Source: an uncultured Prochlorococcus sp. (lineage in GTDB: Bacteria > Cyanobacteriota > Cyanobacteriia > PCC-6307 > Cyanobiaceae). Taken from it: a DNA stretch of 36,565 nucleotides. The notes under the pieces are model-generated. The model was given only the letters and a program-made list of their open reading frames with translations, had not been told where the DNA came from and searched no databases. The translations under genes and the position numbers were made by a program. This document shows, piece after piece, positions 22,388 to 32,322 of this stretch. The stretch's first letter is position 1. The number at the start of each line of letters is the position of its first letter. The DNA lies in NCBI GenBank assembly GCA_902634795.1, contig CACPLK010000007.1, positions 1 through 36,565 on the forward strand. The letters run 5' to 3'.

Positions 22388-25300
22388 ATGCATAGAATTT
22401 CCACCCTTCCAGGGAATGAACCTCAAGAAGAAAATACATTTATCGAACAACCATCAGCTCCAGTTATCTTCCTAACTAGTGCTACATCTGATATAACCTG
22501 TTTATCTACAGTATTAAAGCTCCCTCACAATAGCAAGTGGAAAAATAAAATAAGAGCATTACCTATAGCTTATTTATCTTCAAATGCATCAATTGATCAT
22601 TATATAACTAATACATGTAATACAGCTGAAATTATTCTTGTTAGATTTTTAGGGTCAAAATCATACTGGTCTTATGGATTTGAACAATTAGGTTTATGGC
22701 AATTAGAGAAACCAAATAGACATCTGATAGTAGTTTCAGGAATTGAAAGTACAGCAAATGATGTTCAAGAAATTAGTAGCTTAAATCAAGAGAAAGTTGA
22801 TTTAATTCAAACACTTTTAAATCAAGGAGGTATAAAAAACTATAATTATATACTTCAAATCTTAGAGAAAATAATTGATGTTGAAGAAATTACTATAAAT
22901 TCAGATTTAATTGAATATCATGATGAGTTAATAAAATGGAAATGGAAAAATAATGATAAGCCATCTATTGCTGTATTTCTCTATAAATCACTTTTACAAT
23001 CGGGCAATACTGAGTTAGCTGACAAAATAAATGATATATCTAATAAATACAACTTAAATGCTAAAATAATATGGATTACAAGTTTTAAATCTAAAAATAT
23101 AGAGAATCAAATAATAACTTTATTAGAAAAAGAGAACATAAAAGCAATAATAACTACAACCGCTTTTTCTTCAGTTGAATATAAACTTGATGATATGAAG
23201 AAAAACTTATGGGATAGATTAGATATACCTGTATATCAACTACTAATATCTAGCTCATCTATAACTGAGTGGAAAGAATCTACAGTAGGTCTTAACCCCA
23301 TTGACTTATCAATTCAAGTTGTTTTACCAGAAGTGGATGGTCGAATCTGTACAATTCCAGTTGCATTTAAAAACCTTACTTATACAGATAATGAATTATC
23401 AATTGCTGTATATAAAACAGAGCCATATGAAAAACATATTGAATGGTGCATAAAATATATAAAAAATCTAACCTATCTACAACAAAAGAATAATTCAAAT
23501 AAAAAGATAGCTCTGATTATAGCAAATTATCCAGTAAAAGACTCAAGAATTGCAAATGGAGTTGGTTTAGATACGCCCGAAAGCCTATTAAATATTTTGA
23601 ACTGGCTTAAAGACGAGGGGTATAATCTAGGAAATGAAGATATTCCTGCTAATAGTAAAGAATTAATTAACCTTATATTAAGTCATAGGACTAATTCTGA
23701 AGAGACAATCTCAAATAAGCCTCAATCATATTTAAATATTCAAGATTATTTAATTTATTGGAATGACCTCGAATTAAACGTGAAAGATAAAGTATCAAAT
23801 CGATGGGGACACCCACGTGATTCTTTTCAATTAGAAAAGTCAGGATTTCCAATTAATGGAATAAACTTTGGAAATATAACAATTTTAATTCAGTCAAATA
23901 GGGGGTATGTTAGCGATAATTCATCTGATTTACACTCGCCCGACTTACCTCCTACACATAAATATATTGCACAATATTGTTGGCTATATAATACATTTAA
24001 AGCGAATGCAATTGTACATCTGGGTAAACATGGAAGTTTGGAATGGTTACCAGGAAAAGGGGTTGGTTTAAGTCATAATTGTTTCCCATTTATTCTTTGT
24101 CCTCCTATTCCAAATATATATCCATTTATTGTAAATGATCCTGGCGAAGGCTCCCAAGCAAAAAGAAGAACACATGCAATCATTATAGATCATTTAACAC
24201 CACCACTATCTCATGCCGGTAGTTTTAATGACCTACTAATAATTGAAAATTTAATTGATGAATATTATGAATCTAAATTAATTAACGATAATAGAAATGA
24301 ATTATTAGAAAAAAAGATATTAGATCTTTTAATTAAAAATTCCTGGCCAGGCATTGAATCAAATAAATTAATAGCAGAAAAAGATAAATTAAATATACAA
24401 GATCTAATAGATAATGCAGAGAGTTATTTATGTGAAATTAAGAATTCTCAGATAAGAACTGGTCTCCATGTGTTTGGAGTTAATCAGACTATAGATAAAT
24501 TATTAGAATTAACACTCTCAATTTCTAATGTACCTACAGGAAGAATTCTCGGTCTTACACAAGGTTTAGCAGAAGATTTAGGTTTTACGTTAGACCCTTG
24601 GAGTGACGAAGAGAGTAAAAACTTAAACCAAGTTGACATTGATTTATTTAAAGACTATACAGATATTAATGCAAGGAAAGTCGGTAAAGTAGTTGACTGG
24701 TTGAATGACATCGGGAAATATATAATAGAGTTTCATTGTTATAAAATACTTAATTACAAGAATAAATCAAAAAAGAAGATAAAACTTGATAGTAAAATTA
24801 TAAATTATCTAGATCATGATAAACCTAATATTTTTATAAATCATTTACTAAATAATATTTTACCCAGACTATTAAATAGTTCAGCTAACGAAAAAACAAA
24901 TTTTCTCAAGGCTTTAGACGGTAAAAGAATTTCTAGCGGTCCTTCTGGGGCTCCTACAAGAGGGAAATTAGAAGTTTTACCCACAGGCAAGAATTTCTTT
25001 TCGGTTGATATTAGAGCAATACCAACTGAAACAGCTTGGGACTTAGGGAAAAGAAGTGCTGAGCAAATAATGGAACTTTACCTACAAGAAAATGGTGAAC
25101 ACCTTTCACACCTTGCTATTTCAATTTGGGGTACTTCAACAATGAGAAATGGTGGAGAAGATATTTGTCAGCTTTTTGCTCTCATGGGTTTAATGCCAAT
25201 ATGGGACGGTACTTTAAGAAGAGTAGTTGACGTTGAGGTCATTCCCCTCAGTGTATTGAACAGACCAAGAGTAGACGTAACATTAAGAATTTCTGGTTTA

Positions 25301-26161
25301 TTCAGGGATGCATTTCCACAGATAATTGAATTGATTCGAAGAGGTCAAAATCTTATTGGAAATTTAAATGAATCCTCTTCTAATAATCCACTTGCTGAGT
25401 CATATAGAAATGGAAATACAAAATCAAGAATATATGGATCTGCCCCCGGATCATACGGAGCAGGATTACAAGAAATAATCAATAGTGGATCTTGGGAGAA
25501 TCAATCAGAACTCGCTGATGCTTTTATCGAATGGAGTAAATGGAGATATGAAGGATCAAATAAAATCATAAAAGACAAAGATGGATTAGAAAGTAATTTA
25601 TCAAAGGTAAAAGTAGTACTTCATAGTCAGGACAATAGAGAACATGACATACTTGATTCAGATGATTACTATCAATTTCAAGGTGGATTAATTTCTGCGA
25701 TTAAAAAAACTAGTGGAACAAATCCTCAAGCCTATTTTGCAGATAATTCAAGGTATCAACGGCCAAGAATTCATAAACTCTCAAAAGAAATTGATAAAGT
25801 TGTTCGTAGCAGATTATTAAACCCTAAATGGATAGAGGGTATTAAAGAACATGGATATAAAGGAGCTTTTGAAATGTCAGCTAGCCTTGACTATTTATTC
25901 TCTTATGATGCAACTACAAACTTAGTTCCTAATTGGTGTTATCAATCTATAGTGAATAATTGGTTAATGAATAATAATACGAGAAATTTTATTAGTGAAA
26001 ACAATCCTTGGGCTTTAAGAGATATCGCTGAAAGATTACTAGAAGCATCCAACAGAAAACTTTGGACAAATGCAACTATTGAAGAAATATCATCTATAAA
26101 AAAATTACTATCAGATATAGATAGTAAAATTGAAAACTATACTTCTAATAATAATTTATAA
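22388..26161 (+). CDS. cobN: Cobaltochelatase large subunit CobN
   Basis: A 1257-aa protein of the CobN/ChlH family. The signature HLGKHGSLEWLPGKG is at about 545-558. A run of conserved blocks follows: DPGEGSQAKRRTHAIIIDHLTPPL (about 580), GPSGAPTRG (about 855), NFFSVDIRAIPTETAWDLGKR (about 872), SIWGTSTMRNGGEDI (about 915) and APGSYGAGLQE (about 1018). It inserts cobalt into the corrin ring. Cyanobacteria generally lack dedicated CobS/CobT, so ChlI/ChlD may be the partners (inference). The companion ChlH would be a separate gene; GTSTMRNGGED and the short length (ChlH is about 1330 aa) favour CobN. It ends 5 bases from the convergent PHP gene. Confidence 0.93.
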   Translation: MHRISTLPGNEPQEENTFIEQPSAPVIFLTSATSDITCLSTVLKLPHNSKWKNKIRALPIAYLSSNASIDHYITNTCNTAEIILVRFLGSKSYWSYGFEQLGLWQLEKPNRHLIVVSGIESTANDVQEISSLNQEKVDLIQTLLNQGGIKNYNYILQILEKIIDVEEITINSDLIEYHDELIKWKWKNNDKPSIAVFLYKSLLQSGNTELADKINDISNKYNLNAKIIWITSFKSKNIENQIITLLEKENIKAIITTTAFSSVEYKLDDMKKNLWDRLDIPVYQLLISSSSITEWKESTVGLNPIDLSIQVVLPEVDGRICTIPVAFKNLTYTDNELSIAVYKTEPYEKHIEWCIKYIKNLTYLQQKNNSNKKIALIIANYPVKDSRIANGVGLDTPESLLNILNWLKDEGYNLGNEDIPANSKELINLILSHRTNSEETISNKPQSYLNIQDYLIYWNDLELNVKDKVSNRWGHPRDSFQLEKSGFPINGINFGNITILIQSNRGYVSDNSSDLHSPDLPPTHKYIAQYCWLYNTFKANAIVHLGKHGSLEWLPGKGVGLSHNCFPFILCPPIPNIYPFIVNDPGEGSQAKRRTHAIIIDHLTPPLSHAGSFNDLLIIENLIDEYYESKLINDNRNELLEKKILDLLIKNSWPGIESNKLIAEKDKLNIQDLIDNAESYLCEIKNSQIRTGLHVFGVNQTIDKLLELTLSISNVPTGRILGLTQGLAEDLGFTLDPWSDEESKNLNQVDIDLFKDYTDINARKVGKVVDWLNDIGKYIIEFHCYKILNYKNKSKKKIKLDSKIINYLDHDKPNIFINHLLNNILPRLLNSSANEKTNFLKALDGKRISSGPSGAPTRGKLEVLPTGKNFFSVDIRAIPTETAWDLGKRSAEQIMELYLQENGEHLSHLAISIWGTSTMRNGGEDICQLFALMGLMPIWDGTLRRVVDVEVIPLSVLNRPRVDVTLRISGLFRDAFPQIIELIRRGQNLIGNLNESSSNNPLAESYRNGNTKSRIYGSAPGSYGAGLQEIINSGSWENQSELADAFIEWSKWRYEGSNKIIKDKDGLESNLSKVKVVLHSQDNREHDILDSDDYYQFQGGLISAIKKTSGTNPQAYFADNSRYQRPRIHKLSKEIDKVVRSRLLNPKWIEGIKEHGYKGAFEMSASLDYLFSYDATTNLVPNWCYQSIVNNWLMNNNTRNFISENNPWALRDIAERLLEASNRKLWTNATIEEISSIKKLLSDIDSKIENYTSNNNL

Positions 26162-26166
26162 ATTAT

Positions 26167-26826
26167 TTAACGCCTAAGAAGAGATAGTCCGTGGCTATCA
26201 GTACCACAGGTTGATAATAATGAATAAGAATTTGCGCAATCTAATATTTTATCGCATACAAATTCTGATGGGATCCAATTATGTGCTCTTTCATAATTAT
26301 ACCAAGTTTCAACAGCATCAAAACCAAGTTTTGATGCTTCATTAATCAAGAGATCAAATGGAAGCTTATATCTAGCGGGATGAGCTAAAACGGCAATTCC
26401 ATTAGCTTTATGAATCGAATCTACAACTGTCGAAGCTAATAATTCATTACCAATAGCGGCCTTATGATCAACATAAGGTAATAAGTATTTTGAATTATGA
26501 TCAAAACCAAGACCTAAAACATGAACTAAACACCCCTTTAATAGACAAGTAATTTCTATACCAGTCCAAAGTTTAGGAAAATTTGATCTCTCCTGATATA
26601 TAGAGTCGTTAATTTTGCTTAATTCAATATATGCATTAACTGAATGATGATCTGTAATTGCATAATGATCAATATTTAATTCAATTGCTTGGTAATAAAT
26701 TTGTTTGGCAGTCAAACTTCCATCGCTAAATGTTGAATGAATGTGAAAGTTGATAGAATTTGGACAACTATTCTTAGTAATTGATTTAATTATGTTAATT
26801 AATTCAGTGGAATCAATATCAGACAT
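26167..26826 (-). CDS. PHP-domain metal-dependent phosphoesterase
   Basis: A 219-aa protein of the PHP superfamily, TrpH/RNase AM-like. The metal-binding motifs are visible: FHIHSTFSDGS (His28, His30, Asp35), AITDHHS (Asp59, His60, His61), GIEIT (about 88), VLAHPARY (about 146) and GTDSHG (about 209). Relatives hydrolyse 3',5'-bisphosphonucleotides or trim RNA 5' ends; the substrate here is unknown. It starts 5 bases after the stop of hemJ, so the two are likely one unit. It is shorter than TrpH (about 290 aa), lacking the inserted domain. Confidence 0.85.
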   Translation of the reverse strand: MSDIDSTELINIIKSITKNSCPNSINFHIHSTFSDGSLTAKQIYYQAIELNIDHYAITDHHSVNAYIELSKINDSIYQERSNFPKLWTGIEITCLLKGCLVHVLGLGFDHNSKYLLPYVDHKAAIGNELLASTVVDSIHKANGIAVLAHPARYKLPFDLLINEASKLGFDAVETWYNYERAHNWIPSEFVCDKILDCANSYSLLSTCGTDSHGLSLLRR

Positions 26827-26831
26827 ACTAA

Positions 26832-27395
26832 CTAAGTTAATTGTTTCCTATTTCTTCTCCATTTTGCATAAAACTGTATACTTGCAGCCATAAAGAGAAT
26901 TAAGCCAAATATCAACCAACTTGCTGCACTGGTTGGAAACTGGTTTTTAAATACAACAAGCATTACAACTACTACTAATAATAGTGTCGGCAACTCATTT
27001 AAAGCACGGAGTTGCTGTCCACTATAATTATATTGATTATTAGTTAATTCATTCATGATTTTATAGCAATAAAAATGATAGATAAGCAAAAAAACGACAA
27101 ACAATAATTTAATCTGCATCCATGTTTGTGTAAGATATACAGGCTGCATATATAATAATCCAGATGCCATAATGACAGCTAAAATCATTCCAGGAGTTGT
27201 TATAATATTAGCTAGTCTTTTTTCCATTAATGAATATTGCTTATTAAATACATCCCTTATTTCTTCTTTCTCATTCTGGACTTCTACATGATAAATAAAT
27301 AATCTGACTAAATAGAATAAGCCAGCAAACCAAACAACTACACCGATAATATGAAAAGATTTAAACCATAAATATGTCTCTGGTGAAAAAATCAT
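26832..27395 (-). CDS. hemJ: Protoporphyrinogen IX oxidase HemJ
   Basis: A 187-aa integral membrane protein (UPF0093/HemJ) with about four helices: 10-30, about 55-80, 90-110 and about 125-175. The conserved LWFKSFHIIGVVVWFAGLFYLVRLFIYH at 9-36 carries the His and Arg residues essential in HemJ, and YSLMEKRLANIITTPGMI (about 49-66) is also characteristic. HemJ replaces HemY/HemG in most cyanobacteria, making protoporphyrin IX for haem and chlorophyll. First gene of a pair with the PHP phosphoesterase. Confidence 0.93.
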   Translation of the reverse strand: MIFSPETYLWFKSFHIIGVVVWFAGLFYLVRLFIYHVEVQNEKEEIRDVFNKQYSLMEKRLANIITTPGMILAVIMASGLLYMQPVYLTQTWMQIKLLFVVFLLIYHFYCYKIMNELTNNQYNYSGQQLRALNELPTLLLVVVVMLVVFKNQFPTSAASWLIFGLILFMAASIQFYAKWRRNRKQLT

Positions 27396-27487
27396 ATTCT
27401 ATAAAATGTTTCGTACCTTCATATAACTCTATACATTACTATAACAAAGATTAACTGTCCCATTGTCGTTAATAATTTATCAATAGA

Positions 27488-29410
27488 TTATTTATTTTCA
27501 ATTGGGTGAAAATAATTTCGAATAACACCAGCAGTAGATGATCCCAAGCCTGGTGCTGATGAGAGTTCGGAAAGAGATGCCATTTGAATAGCCTCTATTG
27601 ATCTAAAATGCTCCAATAATAATTTGATTCTTTGTGGTCCCAATCCTGGTATCTCATTTAATTGAGAGCGTTTCATACGTTGACTTCTTTTTTGTCTGTG
27701 AAAGGTAATTGCAAACCTATGAGCTTCATCTCTAATTCTTCTTAACAAAAGCATTCCAGGTTGATTAGGATCAGTGTCTAATGATTGTTTAACATTTGGA
27801 ATAAATATCTCTTCTTTCTTCTTGGCTAAAGATATGAGATTTATATTTTGATCTAGATTCAACTCTTCTAAAGCCTCTAATACCGAACTTAATTGCCCTT
27901 TACCTCCATCTATTACAACTAAATCTGGCCAATCATTCAAATTATCCTTGTCTAAAACACTTGATTCATGACTTGATAGTTTATTCATATCACCTCCATC
28001 ATCTTTATAACGAGCCCATCTTTTAAATCTCCTAGTAATAACTTCAGCCATTGATTCGAAATCGTCACTATGTCCTAGTTTTATATTTGAACTTTTAATT
28101 TTATATTTTCTGTAATGTTGCCTAGCCGCAATACCATCAATAAATACTACCTGAGAAGCGACAGCATCACTACCTTGAATATGACTAATATCATAACATT
28201 CAATTCTTTTTGGAATTTTTATTAACTCAAGTATATTGGTTAAATCGTCAAGCTCAACTAAATTTTTATCATGAGATTGTCTAATTCTTTGCAACTCCAT
28301 ATTTGCATTCTTTTCTACTAATTTTATAATTTCCGCCTTCTTAGATCTTTTTGGGATTGTTATATTAACTTTTTGCTTTTTTAATTCACTTAGCCAATCC
28401 GATATTATATCTGTATTTTGTAATTGATGTTGAACTAATATTTCTGAAGGTATTTCAATCGGATCAACATTTGAGTAATGATTTTCTACAACTTTTTGAA
28501 GTATTTGAGAAGTACTGAGATTATTATTATCTGAGAAATATCCAAGTCTTCCAATTAGTTTTCCTGAGCGCATTTGAAAAATTTGAATAGAGGATATATT
28601 CTCTTCTGATGCCAATGCGATTATATCTCTGCATACAGATGAATCAGGAATAATCATTTTTTGAGATTCATACAATCTATCTATACCTTTTAGCTGATCT
28701 CTGATAGATCCAGCTTCTTCAAACTTCAATGAGTCTGAAAAAGAATGCATCTGTTTTTCTAATAATAGTCTCAATTCCTCAGTTCTCCCTTGAAATATCA
28801 TTTCAACTCGTTTTAGTGTTTTTTTATAATCTTCTGAACTTATTTCTTCTTGACATACGCCTGGACATCTTCCAATTGAATAGTTAAGACACGTTCTATC
28901 TTTGTAAAGCGGTATTCTTCTTTGTCTAAGAGGAAACAGTTTTTTTATACTAAATAGGGTCTGTCTAAGTAAATAGACATCAACGTATGGACCATAATAT
29001 TTATCTTTTTTCTGTCTTTCTCGTCTTTTCCTAGTTAAAAAGATTCTTGGATATTTATCACCCCATGTTATACAAATATAGGGATATTTCTTATCATCTT
29101 TTAATAGAACATTAAAATACGGTTGATTAGATTTTATTAAATTTGACTCTAGAGTTAAGGCTTCACTTTCGGTATCAGTAACTATCAACTCAATATCTAC
29201 AACTTGCCTAACCATTAAAGATATTCTTGGACTCAATTCATCACTGGCTCGAAAATAACTTCTAACTCTATTTCTTAACTTTTTTGACTTACCAACATAT
29301 AACAATCTATCCTCACGATCTTTCATCAAATAACAACCAGGATCGTTTGGTATATCCTTCAAAAAATTAGATAGTCTTGACTTGTCCTTAATTAACGGCG
29401 TTAATTCCAC
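27488..29410 (-). CDS. uvrC: Excinuclease ABC subunit C
   Basis: A 640-aa nuclease of nucleotide excision repair. GIY-YIG domain at about 23-100 (GCYLMKDREDRLLYVGKSK, RNRVRSYF). Four Cys at about 170-190 (CLNYSIGRCPGVC) form the Fe-S cluster region. UVR motif at about 210-245 (FSDSLKFEEAGSIRDQ). RNase H-like domain at about 400-560 with ECYDISHIQGSDAVAS and VVIDGGKGQL. Helix-hairpin-helix pair at the C-terminus (IPGLGPQRIKLLLEHF, APGLGSSTAGVI). Start is GTG; the ATG just upstream is out of frame. It lies 18 bases after the flavin reductase gene. Confidence 0.98.
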   Translation of the reverse strand: MELTPLIKDKSRLSNFLKDIPNDPGCYLMKDREDRLLYVGKSKKLRNRVRSYFRASDELSPRISLMVRQVVDIELIVTDTESEALTLESNLIKSNQPYFNVLLKDDKKYPYICITWGDKYPRIFLTRKRRERQKKDKYYGPYVDVYLLRQTLFSIKKLFPLRQRRIPLYKDRTCLNYSIGRCPGVCQEEISSEDYKKTLKRVEMIFQGRTEELRLLLEKQMHSFSDSLKFEEAGSIRDQLKGIDRLYESQKMIIPDSSVCRDIIALASEENISSIQIFQMRSGKLIGRLGYFSDNNNLSTSQILQKVVENHYSNVDPIEIPSEILVQHQLQNTDIISDWLSELKKQKVNITIPKRSKKAEIIKLVEKNANMELQRIRQSHDKNLVELDDLTNILELIKIPKRIECYDISHIQGSDAVASQVVFIDGIAARQHYRKYKIKSSNIKLGHSDDFESMAEVITRRFKRWARYKDDGGDMNKLSSHESSVLDKDNLNDWPDLVVIDGGKGQLSSVLEALEELNLDQNINLISLAKKKEEIFIPNVKQSLDTDPNQPGMLLLRRIRDEAHRFAITFHRQKRSQRMKRSQLNEIPGLGPQRIKLLLEHFRSIEAIQMASLSELSSAPGLGSSTAGVIRNYFHPIENK

Positions 29411-29428
29411 CGATCATGTCTCGTTAAA

Positions 29429-29911
29429 TTAGCCGCCATAGTTCCAACCTGTACTCGCTAAATTTAAAGCAGATCCATCTTTATTCAATACTGCACTCTT
29501 TACTTCAGCGACAAAGACTGTATGATCGCCGTGTTCTACGCCCGAAATAACTTCACATTCAACTCCACCTATTACATCTTCGATTAAGGGCATACCAAAC
29601 TCTCCATAAGTGAATTTACAAGCTTCAAATCGTCCACCTAATCCTTTTTGCGGCTTAAAGAACACAGCTGCTAGATCCTTTTGATCTTCTCTCAAAACAT
29701 TGAGAGAAAACATCTTAGTTCTTTGAATAATTCCATGACTAGATCCATCAGCGCGAACAGCCATTACAACTAATGGTGGCGTAAATGAGCCTTGTGTTAC
29801 CCAGCTAGCAGTAAAACCATTTATTTCATCTCCTTCTCTTACTGCACATATAAATAATCCATGAGGGATTTTGCGCAAAAGAACTTTTTTGGCATCCTGA
29901 TCAAGAGTCAT
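29429..29911 (-). CDS. Flavin reductase-like FMN-binding protein
   Basis: A 160-aa protein with the flavin-reductase-like split-barrel fold: LLRKIPHGLFICAV (about 11-24), GFTASWVTQGSFTPPLVVMAV (about 32-52, the family's S-x-S/W-V substrate and flavin stretch), FSLNVLREDQ (about 68-77), and an H-GDHTVFVAEV segment (about 126-138). In cyanobacteria such domains also form the C-terminus of flavodiiron proteins, but this is a stand-alone ORF with its own start and no upstream lactamase-like part. It probably reduces free flavin with NAD(P)H; the partner is unknown. It precedes uvrC by 18 bases. Confidence 0.85.
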   Translation of the reverse strand: MTLDQDAKKVLLRKIPHGLFICAVREGDEINGFTASWVTQGSFTPPLVVMAVRADGSSHGIIQRTKMFSLNVLREDQKDLAAVFFKPQKGLGGRFEACKFTYGEFGMPLIEDVIGGVECEVISGVEHGDHTVFVAEVKSAVLNKDGSALNLASTGWNYGG

Positions 29912-29978
29912 GCGCTTTGATACGTTTATATATATGAGATTCTATGAAAGAAATGGACTTTTTTAAAGTTAAAAAACA

Positions 29979-30455
29979 ATGAAGGCACTTTATCCTGGTA
30001 GTTTCGACCCTTTAACGTTTGGACACCTTGATCTAATTCAAAGAGGAAGTGATTTATTTGGAGAAGTTCTCATTGCGGTATTAGAAAATCCTTCGAAAAA
30101 GGCAACTTTCTCTTGTGAGAGAAGAATAGAGCAGATTAAAAATGCAACCAGAGATATACCAGGTTGTAGAACAATAGCTTTTAAAGGTCTAACTGTGGAT
30201 TGTGCTCGTGAACATAATGCGGATCTAATTTTAAGAGGCTTAAGAGCCATGAGTGATTTTGAATATGAACTACAGGTTGCTCATACAAATAGGTCTTTAA
30301 ATAATCAATACGAAACAATTTTTCTCGCGACAGAAACACATCATAGTTTTTTAAGTAGTTCTGTAGTTAAAGAAGTCGCAAGATTTGGTGGAGAGATTCG
30401 TCATATGGTTCCTGAGTTTATAGCCAGAGATCTAATGGCACTAAATACTAATTAA
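29979..30455 (+). CDS. coaD: Phosphopantetheine adenylyltransferase
   Basis: A 158-aa nucleotidyltransferase of coenzyme A synthesis: 4'-phosphopantetheine plus ATP gives dephospho-CoA. [16 protein letters not shown] (5-20) contains the T-F-G-H form of the (H/T)xGH motif. [30 protein letters not shown] and the C-terminal SSSVVKEVA motif are all characteristic. Length is standard. It is monocistronic and its stop overlaps that of the convergent dacB by three bases. Confidence 0.97.
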   Translation: MKALYPGSFDPLTFGHLDLIQRGSDLFGEVLIAVLENPSKKATFSCERRIEQIKNATRDIPGCRTIAFKGLTVDCAREHNADLILRGLRAMSDFEYELQVAHTNRSLNNQYETIFLATETHHSFLSSSVVKEVARFGGEIRHMVPEFIARDLMALNTN

Positions 30456-31687
30456 TTACAATTATCATTATTATCTACTATTGATAATATATTCATTATA
30501 TGTTTTGTCGAATTATCCATATTGTTAACTATAATACTAAAAAATTTGCCTTCTCCTAAAATAACACCAGAAACGGATCTAACATTATTAAGTCTCCCGG
30601 ATTTAGCCAAAATTCTACCCTTAAGGTTTACTGGAGCTTTTACATTAGCTAACGAGCCCCTTACACCTAACATAGAAAAAGATGAGAAATAATAGTCAGA
30701 AAATCTATTAAGTTTCATTCTTCTCAAAAACTGAGATAAACCATAAGTGGTTACTCTATTATTTCTCGATAAGCCACTAGCATCTGCAAAGATAAAATTG
30801 TCAGAATTAAAGTTTTGATCTTTTATCCAATTATTGTATTTTAGATTAGGTAAATTATGGGACCAATCGCTTATTGAATGTCTGAAAATAACTTCAGCAG
30901 TAAAATTATGGCTCTCAGAATTAACAAGGTTTAGTAAAATATATAAAGGAGCAGAATTGTTAACTTTAATTGTCGAAATATAATCAATAGGATAGTTTTC
31001 GTTAACGGATTTTACAAAATATTTTTTTGATAAATTCTTTTTTCTTAGAGCAGTCTCTAGCTCATAAATAAAATTATCAATTGGATTATTTAAGGAATCA
31101 ATACTTGAATTGCTAGCTATTGAATATTTAGTAATAGGTGCCCCATATTCTTCATTTCTATCAGCATACGACCAGCTTGAAGGCCACCAATTTTTTGGAT
31201 TGCTTTTTTTAACGATTATTGGTGTTTTTAAACTTAAATTATAATTAGTATTATTAAGATCACTAATTAACTCTTCTAAATGACTTTTATCAAAATCAGG
31301 ATCACCTGATGCATCTATATATAAGCTTCCATCATTAATCTCTTTAATAGATGTATTAAGAGTATAATAAGGTCCTAGAATATCTAAAGAGAAAGCACTA
31401 GAAAGGATCTTCTGATTAGAGGCAGGAATCCTAGGTATTTGACCATTAATATCTGCAATGAAGTCACCAGAATCATTTAAAATACTAACGCTAATATTAG
31501 ATTTAAAGTTATAAGTATACTCCTCCAATTCATCTTGCAGACGCTGACACAAATTATACTTTTCAAGACGTATAGTAGTAATATCAATTCTTTGTCTTAA
31601 ATATGAATATAATTTAATTAAATTACTATTTAATATATTTAGTGATAATAAAATTATGCCAATATATAAATATTGTTTTTTACTCAT
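30452..31687 (-). CDS. dacB: D-Ala-D-Ala carboxypeptidase, PBP4/S13 family
   Basis: A 411-aa peptidase acting on peptidoglycan. An N-terminal hydrophobic segment (about 5-27) is a signal or membrane anchor. Catalytic motifs: PASNQK (Ser90-x-x-Lys93), [11 protein letters not shown] (SxN motif, about 315) and AKSGRL (KTG variant with Ser, about 368). The SxxK-to-SxN spacing is long, as expected for the extra domains of class C PBPs. Threonine-to-serine at the KTG position is conservative. Last gene of the dapF run, 4 bases after the DUF1995 gene, with its stop overlapping coaD. Confidence 0.88.
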   Translation of the reverse strand: MSKKQYLYIGIILLSLNILNSNLIKLYSYLRQRIDITTIRLEKYNLCQRLQDELEEYTYNFKSNISVSILNDSGDFIADINGQIPRIPASNQKILSSAFSLDILGPYYTLNTSIKEINDGSLYIDASGDPDFDKSHLEELISDLNNTNYNLSLKTPIIVKKSNPKNWWPSSWSYADRNEEYGAPITKYSIASNSSIDSLNNPIDNFIYELETALRKKNLSKKYFVKSVNENYPIDYISTIKVNNSAPLYILLNLVNSESHNFTAEVIFRHSISDWSHNLPNLKYNNWIKDQNFNSDNFIFADASGLSRNNRVTTYGLSQFLRRMKLNRFSDYYFSSFSMLGVRGSLANVKAPVNLKGRILAKSGRLNNVRSVSGVILGEGKFFSIIVNNMDNSTKHIMNILSIVDNNDNCN

Positions 31688-31691
31688 AAAG

Positions 31692-32312
31692 TTATAAGTT
31701 TAGGATTATTGTTTCATCATCAGGACGTTTATCAAATGATTTAACAAAAGAATATCCATCAGGGTTTAATTTAAAAAGTGCCCAGTCATTAGGAAATCTT
31801 TTTAATAATGCACCCATAGATAATGGTTGAAGAAAGTAAAGTACCTTCCATTTTTCAGCAAATCGTTTTCTCATTTCCCTACCTACACTTCCGATTCCTA
31901 CTATTGGATCTTCCAACTTACCGTTAACCATAATTACCGTTGAATTAGTATGAGAACATACTTGTTCAAACATCTCAATATCATATGGTTGAGGAGAACA
32001 AACTAATAATAAAGAGTTCAACGAATCTGTAGAGTTAATAAACTCCTTAAATGTAAAAATCTTATTAGCCAAATCAGGTTTATCTCTTTTAGCAAGAGCC
32101 GCTCCACCAGCATCCGCCCATAATAAAACATTATCTAATTTAATTTCAGTAAGTTTATAAGATAAACGAAAAATTATTGGATTGATTCGTAATCCTTCAA
32201 ATTTAAGATTGATAGAAAGAAAAGATTGTTCAGAATTACTTAAAAAATAACTTTGAATTGATTCAAATACATTTGATTCAGCTTCTCTAAGATCTGAGGG
32301 TAGGATATTCAT
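31692..32312 (-). CDS. DUF1995 family protein
   Basis: A 206-aa soluble protein of a family found in cyanobacteria and plastids, function not established. The characteristic ADAGGAALAKRDKPDL segment is at about 67-82, followed by LLLVCSPQPYDIEMFEQVC (about 100-118) and NDWALFKLNPDGYSFVKSFDKRP near the end. Length is normal. It sits tightly between the cysteine desulfurase (10 bases) and dacB (4 bases), so it is co-transcribed with them; that says little about its role. Confidence 0.85.
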   Translation of the reverse strand: MNILPSDLREAESNVFESIQSYFLSNSEQSFLSINLKFEGLRINPIIFRLSYKLTEIKLDNVLLWADAGGAALAKRDKPDLANKIFTFKEFINSTDSLNSLLLVCSPQPYDIEMFEQVCSHTNSTVIMVNGKLEDPIVGIGSVGREMRKRFAEKWKVLYFLQPLSMGALLKRFPNDWALFKLNPDGYSFVKSFDKRPDDETIILNL

Positions 32313-32322
32313 GATTTGATGA

